A stretch of DNA of 64,000 bases from Methylomonas lenta (lineage in GTDB: Bacteria; Pseudomonadota; Gammaproteobacteria; Methylococcales; Methylomonadaceae). The notes below the pieces were generated by a model, which saw only the letters and a program-made list of their open reading frames with translations, searched no databases and was not told the origin of the DNA. Positions 58,085-64,000 of this stretch are shown in pieces. Where the stretch lies: NCBI RefSeq assembly GCF_001644015.1, contig NZ_LUUI01000105.1, positions 1 through 64,000 on the forward strand, in the 5' to 3' direction. Numbering within the stretch: position 1 is the stretch's first letter; every line of letters starts with the position of its first letter. Made by a program: the position numbers and the translations under genes.

Positions 58085-58972
58085 TTAAGCGCTCCGATAA
58101 GCAGTTATGGTCTTGACTCGTTTTATCGTGGGTAAAATTGAGGCGAGTGCTCCAGTCCATAACCAAAATGCCGCTGGGATAGGTGTGGCAAATACATCAG
58201 TTGTGACCGTTGAATGAATGAAGCTTTTGCAGTCGGTTTGTTCGTTCGAGCTGCAGGTGACGGTTGAAAGCCCAGTCAAGTAAGTAGCTAAAACGCTCTG
58301 GATGCCGACTGTGTTTGCATTGGCGCCGAACACCCAATCCCGTTGAAACGCAGTTGGGTAGGATGTGGTGCCGAAACCTGCACTATTGAAAATTTTGATG
58401 CCGCCATTATTGTTTGCCAGTGTGCCATCAGTAAATTGGTTCATGTTAGCAGGCATATCTTCGTAGTCGTCCTGGGTGAGCTTCCAGGTGCCGTCGAAGA
58501 AGCTGCCAAATTCATAAGGCGGGTTGTTGTCGATATTTTGTTGCCAGCCAAAGTCAGTAATTTCACCCTGCCAGCTGAAGCCTGGTGTGTTTCCGGCGCC
58601 ATTGGCAATTACCGAATTGCCAAAATTGATGGAGACTTTGTTGACAGCAGGCATGTTTACCCAGTTACCCGTTAATCTATCGATAGCAATGCTTAATATT
58701 AAATCAGGTTTTGAATCTCCAGGGCCGGTATAGGTTTGCGTCAGTGTCGAGTTACCTGCATTCGGGCCTTCGTTTAAGGTTGCAGCATATGACACAAGCT
58801 TTAGCAGACCGGTATTGCTGTCGACGCCATTATTGTCATAAATCAAATAATTCTGATTTAGGGTGATGTCGGGGTAGGTTTGGGTAACGCCAACGAGAAC
58901 GGCTTCGGCGTGTTCAATAAAAAACGCCGACATAACAAAGCCAATTAGCTGTTTAGCTCTTATTTTTTTCAT
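58085..58972 (-). CDS. Secreted protein with PEP-CTERM/VPLPA-like tail (paralogue 1)
   Basis: The 295-residue protein has a signal peptide (MKKIRAKQLIGFVMSAFFIEHAEA) and a C-terminal tail TPIPAAFWLWTGALASILPTI with the basic RVKTITAYRSA. The middle is low-complexity Asn/Gly/Thr-rich. It contains a single Cys pair (TCSSNEQTDCKS) near the end. No enzyme domain is recognised. It is first of a two-gene unit and divergent from the exosortase gene. Confidence 0.8.
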   Translation of the reverse strand: MKKIRAKQLIGFVMSAFFIEHAEAVLVGVTQTYPDITLNQNYLIYDNNGVDSNTGLLKLVSYAATLNEGPNAGNSTLTQTYTGPGDSKPDLILSIAIDRLTGNWVNMPAVNKVSINFGNSVIANGAGNTPGFSWQGEITDFGWQQNIDNNPPYEFGSFFDGTWKLTQDDYEDMPANMNQFTDGTLANNNGGIKIFNSAGFGTTSYPTAFQRDWVFGANANTVGIQSVLATYLTGLSTVTCSSNEQTDCKSFIHSTVTTDVFATPIPAAFWLWTGALASILPTIKRVKTITAYRSA

Positions 58973-59602
58973 GTTTTAAGTGTTGGTGAGTGTTGTTATG
59001 CCTTCATGCTTTCGGTCAAACCGTTAATAAGGCGATTATATAATTAAGCAAAATGTGAGCCGTCAATAAATATCAGTATAAATGGTTGTATTGGCTTACC
59101 CTAGAGTTGGGCAGGATAGGGTGGCATGCTCTAAAAATAGGGCATATAACCCATTATGTGTGGCATATGCCGCAGTGATGGCATTCAGCTAGTCCTTGTA
59201 TTGCTGCTTCCGAATCAATTACGTACTCGCCTGTATTAACTTGACGAATAATTTCTTTATGATTTTTAACTGTCTAGGTAGATTGTAGATTGCGCTGAAT
59301 AAAACACATCATTCGCGATTGCCATGCAGTCTTTGCGGGCATAGTCCTTGCTTATATAAAACTCCGTATCAATACTTAAGGCATTTGCCTTGTAGCTTAT
59401 GAAGGCGAGGTAAGCACCTCTGCAATAAATAAAACGGCTAAGTAATGATTTGAAAGCTGGTGCGCGGCGAGATAATCAGTTGGGCGAGCTATAAAATAAA
59501 AAAAACAGATAAAACTTTGCATGCAAAATAATTTAATACCACAACCTCTTTCCCATCAGATGTCGTTAACGCTTCGTAGTGGCTATGCAGATGGAAAATG
59601 AC
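58973..59602. other. Divergent region between sorted-protein genes and the exosortase
   Basis: This stretch of about 600 nt should hold promoters for both directions, but I see no clear sigma-70 or sigma-54 site. It contains a 15-nt string, gcatgctctaaaaat (59124-59138), also found at 27819-27833. No gene is apparent. Confidence 0.5.
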
Positions 59603-61213
59603 ATGAGTGTCTCCACAGATAAAGCACCCAACTCACAATACACTGAACATCTGACTTATTGGCGCTTTAGTGTAACCAGTTGGCTATTGTTGGCTTCCGC
59701 ATTGGTCTTGATGATTTGGGCCTATTACGGCGGCTTGGAAAACCTGGTTCATCGTTGGGAGGTGGAAGAAGAATACAACCATGGTTATTTTCTACCGCTG
59801 GTGACTTTGACTTTTTTGTGGCAATTAGGTCCAACTTTTGCGCGGCAGGAATTTCCGCCAAGTTGGTCTGCATTAGTTGTGGCTGGCTTGGCGCTAGTCA
59901 TGTTTGTAGTGGGTGAATTGAGCGCAATTTACCTGCTGATCCATTACTCTTTTATTCTGCTGTTATTTGCCTTGTCATTGGCGCTGGTTGGCTGGTCGGG
60001 TACTCGTTTAACATTCGCACCCATCGGTATTTTGGTGTTTTCAATTCCAATTCCGTACTTTTTGGAATCGACGATTACCTCAAAATTACAGTTGCTTTCT
60101 TCTAAGTTTGGCGTCAATTTGATTCGGCTCTGCGATATTCCGGTATTTCGCGAAGGTAACCTAATCGACTTGGGTGTATTCAAGCTGGAAGTGGTCGAGG
60201 CTTGCAGTGGTTTGACCTATTTATATCCCTTGCTCGGTTTCGGAGCGATTTGTGCTTACCTATATCACACGAGCGCTTGGAAACGTGCTGCTCTAATGGT
60301 TTCGACGATTCCCATCGCCATATTGCTGAATAGCTTTCGCATCGGCATGATCGGTTTTTTAGTCAAATATTTCGGCAGCGAACAGGCTGAAGGCTTTTTG
60401 CACGATTTTGAAGGCTTTGCGGTATTCATGGTCTGCGTGGCGATTTTATTCCTGGAAATGTGGGCTTTGACTTTTGTAGGGCAAGATCGGCGCCCCTTTA
60501 GCGAGGTGTTCGGTTTGACTTTTGATGTTGTCGAATTGTCGCCACAGGACCAAATTAAAGTGCGTTCCTTGTCGAAACCATTGATTGCTTGTGTGGGCTT
60601 GATTGCTGCCGCTGGAATTCTGACAGCTTCTATAGCAAACCGTTCGGAGATCAAGCCTGAGCGCGCCTATTTCTCGGCTTTTCCCAGATCGATCGGCGAA
60701 TGGCAGAGTAAGCCTGATACTTTGGGTGATGAAGTCTTAAAGACCTTGGATCTTACCGATTATCTTTTGGCAGATTTCACCAAGCCTGCAACAGGAGCGC
60801 CTGTTAATTTTTATGTAGCTTATTACGAATCCCAGCGCAAAGGCTCTTCGCCACATTCGCCCACGGTCTGCTTGCCAGGTGGCGGTTGGCAAATCGTAAA
60901 TATGTCAAGACAGACTTTTCCAGGCACAGATACCCGGCAGCCGTTTCAGTTTAACCGCGTCCTTATCCGCAAGGGTAATTCCAGCCAATTGGTGTATTAC
61001 TGGTTTGAAGAACGCGGCAGGGTAATGGCAGATGAATACCAGGTAAAGTGGTATTTGTTCCGAGATGCACTTATAGACAACAGGACCGATGGCGCCTTGG
61101 TGCGGGTAATCTCACCTATTGTTAATGGTGAGCCCGTAGAAGTTGCCGATCAACGCATCAATGCATTTTTGGCAGGTGCATTGCCATTGCTGCCAAGTTA
61201 TGTGCCTAACTGA
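59603..61213 (+). CDS. xrtD: Exosortase with C-terminal EpsI domain (XrtD-like)
   Basis: The protein of about 536 residues has an N-terminal exosortase domain of about eight membrane helices (1-300) and a soluble EpsI-type domain (about 320-530). The transpeptidase-like catalytic triad is visible: Cys-201 in VVEACSGLTYLYPL, Arg-246 in LLNSFRIGMIGF and His-267 in AEGFLHDFEGF. The EpsI part has HSPTVCLPGGGWQI and YYWFEERGR. It should cleave the VPLPA/PIPA tails of secreted proteins, three of which are in this window. I favour XrtD over XrtA because of the VPLPA-type target and the fusion. GTG 59579 and ATG 59585 are other possible starts; 59603 has GGA at good spacing. Confidence 0.85.
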   Translation: MSVSTDKAPNSQYTEHLTYWRFSVTSWLLLASALVLMIWAYYGGLENLVHRWEVEEEYNHGYFLPLVTLTFLWQLGPTFARQEFPPSWSALVVAGLALVMFVVGELSAIYLLIHYSFILLLFALSLALVGWSGTRLTFAPIGILVFSIPIPYFLESTITSKLQLLSSKFGVNLIRLCDIPVFREGNLIDLGVFKLEVVEACSGLTYLYPLLGFGAICAYLYHTSAWKRAALMVSTIPIAILLNSFRIGMIGFLVKYFGSEQAEGFLHDFEGFAVFMVCVAILFLEMWALTFVGQDRRPFSEVFGLTFDVVELSPQDQIKVRSLSKPLIACVGLIAAAGILTASIANRSEIKPERAYFSAFPRSIGEWQSKPDTLGDEVLKTLDLTDYLLADFTKPATGAPVNFYVAYYESQRKGSSPHSPTVCLPGGGWQIVNMSRQTFPGTDTRQPFQFNRVLIRKGNSSQLVYYWFEERGRVMADEYQVKWYLFRDALIDNRTDGALVRVISPIVNGEPVEVADQRINAFLAGALPLLPSYVPN

Positions 61214-61558
61214 GGTGGCTTGGCAATATCGCCCTTCTTATCGAGGCTGTCGTAAAAGGTAAAGCAGTGCCTTCGCCCTCCGTATCCGCAGGGCATAAAG
61301 GAGAAGGTTCTAGGCTTGTGATTGGATGCGCACATAATTTTGCAGTGCTATTTTGGTAACCCAATATGCAGGGTAATAGATTTAGGAGCGCGCACAAAAT
61401 AACTTTAACAAGGCATTCCCACTCCCATCGGGAGAGGGGTGGGGTGAGGGGATTAAATACCAAAGTTATTTGGCATTCATTCCTTATCTGGTTCATTGGA
61501 GCGCCCATCCTAGCCATCAACGATTTTTAATCACTATATTTAATCAAGGAATCCAATT
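61214..61558. repeat. Intergenic region with a widespread CCCTCACCCC-type repeat
   Basis: The stretch around 61416-61452 reads, on the minus strand, ccctcacccc followed by acccctctcccgatgggag. A ctccc/gggag hairpin is at 61422-61434. This is the well-known intergenic repeat whose translation gives the spurious LTPxLSRxE peptide. A related GC-rich piece is near 61262-61305. There is no real gene. It separates the exosortase gene from the TPR gene. Confidence 0.6.
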
Positions 61559-64000
61559 GTGACTGACAGATTGAAAACCCTTTCATCCCCCCGTGTATCA
61601 AAAATGTTGGCTATTTGTCTACTGGTTATGCTGACGGCCTGCGCTGAAGAAGACCCGCAGCAATTCATTCAGGCAGGGAAATCTCTTTATGACAAGGGTG
61701 ATATGGAGAGTGCGCGAGTTCAATTCAAAAATGCCTTGCAGATCAATCCAAAATTGGCTGATGCCTACTACGGTCTAGCGCTACTGGAAGAAAAGAAACA
61801 GGATTGGAAGGCTATGTTTGGGGCTTTGCAGGAGACTGTGACACTCGATCCCAATCATCTAGATGCACAGGTGAAACTAGGTCAGCTCTATATGCTTCAG
61901 GGGCAGCTTGATAAGGCAAAAGAAGCTGCAGCCACTGCGCTAAAGCTTAATCCGGAGGATACTAATGCGCTCATTTTTCAAAGCGCGCTGTTGTTTCGCG
62001 ACGGTAAAAATGCCGAGGCGCTGCAGCAAATCCAACAGGTGCTTGCAAAAGACCCTAGCAATAGCGATGCGATAGTCTCGTTGGTGAGTATTTTGGCAGC
62101 CGACAAACGTTATGATGAATCTTTGGCCGCTTTGAATCGTGGTATTGAAAGCAATCCAGATAACATAGCACTATGGTTGATGAAAATTCGCATTAAGACG
62201 GAGCTTAAACAGTTTGACGAGGTGACTGCTGATTTTGAAAAATTGATCGCGCTTCATCCCGATAACAAAACCCTGCGTAATTCACAAATCGACTTATTGG
62301 TTGGTGTGGGTAAGGTTGATCAGGCGGAAAAGGCCTTAAGCGATGCTATAGCTAAGAATCCTGAGGATGTAGACTTCAAGCTCAAGTTGGTCAGTTTGAT
62401 CGAGCGTCGTGATGCGGCGCAAGCTGAAGCCAAACTAAAAGAATTTGTGACTGCGCGGCCAGATGATATCCAATTAAAAACGCGTTTTGCGCGTTTTTAT
62501 GCGGAGCGTGGACGCCCGGAAGATGAGTTACTTATCTTAAATGACATTGTGTCAGCCGATGCGACCGGCAAAGACGGATTGGCGGCCAAGGTGCGACTGG
62601 CCGAACTGGCTTGGGCAAAGAATGACAAACCGGCTGCGGAAAAATTAGTCGATGAAGTGTTGACTATAGACGCAGGAAATAGTACAGGCTTGCTATTGCG
62701 GGCAGGTTTACGCATTGATAACAAGGATGCCGATGGAGCGATTTCCGATCTGCGTATCGTATTGCGCGACCAGCCCAACTCAGATCGTGCCATGGTGATG
62801 ATGGCGCAAGCCTATATGATTAAAGGCGAAACCGAGGTTGCCGAAAGTCATTGGCGCAAAGCGCTGGAAGTGAATCCTGCCAATCTATCGGCTCTGGCGC
62901 CGATGGCTGGGCAGTTGATTAAAAGAAACGATATAACGCGCGCCGAAGAGTTATTGGATAAAGCCATGAAAGCCAGTCCCAACAATCCGGCATTGCTGGA
63001 GCTTTTGGTGCAGGTTAAGGCAGCGAAGAAGGATTGGGCAGGTGCAGATGCGGCGGTCGCCGAGTTACAGAAACTACCACAAAGCCAAGTTGCAGCGGGG
63101 TTATGGAGTGGTTTGTTGGCAGCGCAGCGTGGAAATTATGACGAGGCGATTGCTCATTACAAAGCTGTGTTGGCAGCTCAGCCAAACCAGACTCGGGCGC
63201 TGGGTGCGCTTGCAAACGCCTATCAGGCTGCCGGCAAAAACAAGGATTTTATAGTCTATTTGAAAGGTTTTATGCAGAAAAACCCCGACAGTCTCCCCGC
63301 TTATTCGCTGTTAGCATCGGCCTATGTAGAAGAAAAACAGTGGGGTGACGCCGAAAAAGTCTTACGTGAGGCTGTCCAGAAAGCCCCGGATAATCTTGAG
63401 TTCAAACTCCGTCTGGTTGGCATTGTTGAGCGTAGCGATGAGGCGAATGCTGAAGCAATGTTAAAAGAATATGCTAATGCCAGTCCCAAAGAGCTTAGGC
63501 TGAAAGCGCGTCTGGCAGGTTTCTATATTTCTCACAAACGTATTCCCGATGCAGAAGTTGTGTTGAAAGAAGTTGTAATAGCTGATCCGTCCGGCAATGA
63601 AGGTCAGGCAGCGCGCTTACAACTGGCTCAGATTGCTTTGCGGCAAAAAAATGATGCGTCGACGGCAAGCGTTTTGGTTGATGAGGTGTTGAAAATCGAT
63701 GCCGACAACGCCGAAGCATTGTTGCTGCGCGCGGGGTTGAGAATGGATGCAAAAGATCTCGATGGCGCTATAGCCGATTTACAGCATTTGCTGGAAAAAC
63801 GCCCCGAGGCTGATCGAGCAATGCTAATGCTGGCACAGGCCTTTGTGCAAAAAGGCGATCAAACAGCGGCTGAAGCACAATGGCAAAAAGCCCTGGACAT
63901 AAACTCCGGCAATATACAGGCCTTACAGCCTTTAGTGGCGAACATGCGTCAGCGTGGCGAAGACGGCCTCGCACAAACCCGCGTAGAAAAAGCATTCAAA
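61559..64000 (+). CDS. PrsT-like TPR-repeat lipoprotein with internal duplication (3' end beyond window)
   Basis: The frame runs open for 814 codons from a GTG at 61559 (AGGA 8 nt upstream) to the right edge. It has a type II signal peptide with lipobox LTAC (Cys-28), then TPR repeats throughout (DMESARVQFKNALQINPK, QLDKAKEAAATALKLNPED). It is a paralogue of the lipoprotein at 51486-53885. A block starting at FKLKLVSLIERRDAAQAEA (62375) recurs as FKLRLVGIVERSDEANAEA (63401), an offset of 1026 nt or 342 residues; similarity continues to the window edge. It follows the exosortase gene on the same strand. Confidence 0.88.
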   Translation, partial: MTDRLKTLSSPRVSKMLAICLLVMLTACAEEDPQQFIQAGKSLYDKGDMESARVQFKNALQINPKLADAYYGLALLEEKKQDWKAMFGALQETVTLDPNHLDAQVKLGQLYMLQGQLDKAKEAAATALKLNPEDTNALIFQSALLFRDGKNAEALQQIQQVLAKDPSNSDAIVSLVSILAADKRYDESLAALNRGIESNPDNIALWLMKIRIKTELKQFDEVTADFEKLIALHPDNKTLRNSQIDLLVGVGKVDQAEKALSDAIAKNPEDVDFKLKLVSLIERRDAAQAEAKLKEFVTARPDDIQLKTRFARFYAERGRPEDELLILNDIVSADATGKDGLAAKVRLAELAWAKNDKPAAEKLVDEVLTIDAGNSTGLLLRAGLRIDNKDADGAISDLRIVLRDQPNSDRAMVMMAQAYMIKGETEVAESHWRKALEVNPANLSALAPMAGQLIKRNDITRAEELLDKAMKASPNNPALLELLVQVKAAKKDWAGADAAVAELQKLPQSQVAAGLWSGLLAAQRGNYDEAIAHYKAVLAAQPNQTRALGALANAYQAAGKNKDFIVYLKGFMQKNPDSLPAYSLLASAYVEEKQWGDAEKVLREAVQKAPDNLEFKLRLVGIVERSDEANAEAMLKEYANASPKELRLKARLAGFYISHKRIPDAEVVLKEVVIADPSGNEGQAARLQLAQIALRQKNDASTASVLVDEVLKIDADNAEALLLRAGLRMDAKDLDGAIADLQHLLEKRPEADRAMLMLAQAFVQKGDQTAAEAQWQKALDINSGNIQALQPLVANMRQRGEDGLAQTRVEKAFK

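Noticed and set aside
59121-59145. Sigma-54 promoter (TGGCA) before the exosortase gene
   Set aside because: TGGCAT is present but the TTGC element at the required spacing is missing.
61206-61520. Minus-strand open frame of 104 codons after the exosortase gene
   Set aside because: Its peptide contains LTPPLSRWEWEC, the translation of a common intergenic repeat, and it has no ribosome site. It is not a gene.

Overview
The window looks like chromosome from a gammaproteobacterium, most likely a methylotroph or methanotroph of the Methylococcales type. This is inferred from gene content: an exosortase with VPLPA/PEP-CTERM-like target proteins and PrsT-like TPR lipoproteins, an SmbP-like His-rich periplasmic protein, a PabB gene coupled to an MfnE-like amino-acid kinase (both relevant to C1-carrier cofactors), and the gammaproteobacterial order hfq-hflX-hflK-hflC-hisZ-purA. 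No methane or methanol oxidation gene is in the window, so the lifestyle is not proven.

Layout. 1-2.0 kb: a TonB-dependent siderophore receptor (cut by the left edge) behind an XRE regulator with an NBR1-type Ig domain. 2.1-4.7 kb: a LuxR-type response regulator, a PilZ-like gene broken by one TAG codon, a VPLPA-CTERM protein and a small unknown protein. 5-8 kb: pabB, an MfnE-like kinase and a DUF2959 protein in overlapping order, then a lipoprotein. 8.2-12.1 kb: two overlapping dynamin-like GTPases and a ProQ/FinO protein. 12.3-17.1 kb: a sugar-phosphate isomerase/epimerase, a YqiA-like esterase, an FHA-transmembrane-transglycosylase fusion, and dbpA. 17.2-24.6 kb: a seven-gene V/A-type ATPase operon in the order B-D-I-K-E-DUF2764-A, a circular permutation of the usual E-DUF2764-A-B-D-I-K, with a proteolipid that keeps the sodium-site residues. 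24.7-26.3 kb: purEK.

26.3-28.6 kb is gene-poor, holding only the SmbP-like gene and a NifX-like gene that has lost its middle. 28.7-38.8 kb (nearly all minus strand): a DUF1269-like protein, ahcY with pcm, putA, a discoidin-like protein, a SAM methyltransferase, TcdA, a TatD hydrolase and a DUF5658-like membrane protein with an FNR/ANR-like box upstream. 39.3-51.2 kb (plus strand): ettA, hfq, hflX, hflK, hflC, hisZ, purA, an AlaC-like aminotransferase, hom and thrC, closed by a perfect 18-bp terminator hairpin. 51.5-56.6 kb: a PrsT-like TPR lipoprotein, convergent dhaL and dhaK, and a HAD phosphatase. A tRNA-Phe gene with its own promoter and terminator follows. 57.4-64 kb is an envelope-sorting region: two tandem secreted proteins with exosortase tails, an exosortase-EpsI fusion (XrtD-like), and a second PrsT-like TPR lipoprotein with a 342-residue internal duplication, cut by the right edge.

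The strongest leads are the permuted and possibly sodium-driven V-ATPase operon, the FHA-transglycosylase fusion, the paired GTPases, the NBR1-Ig regulator placed with an iron receptor, the dispersed exosortase system, and three visible gene-decay or rearrangement events (PilZ stop, NifX internal deletion, TPR duplication).
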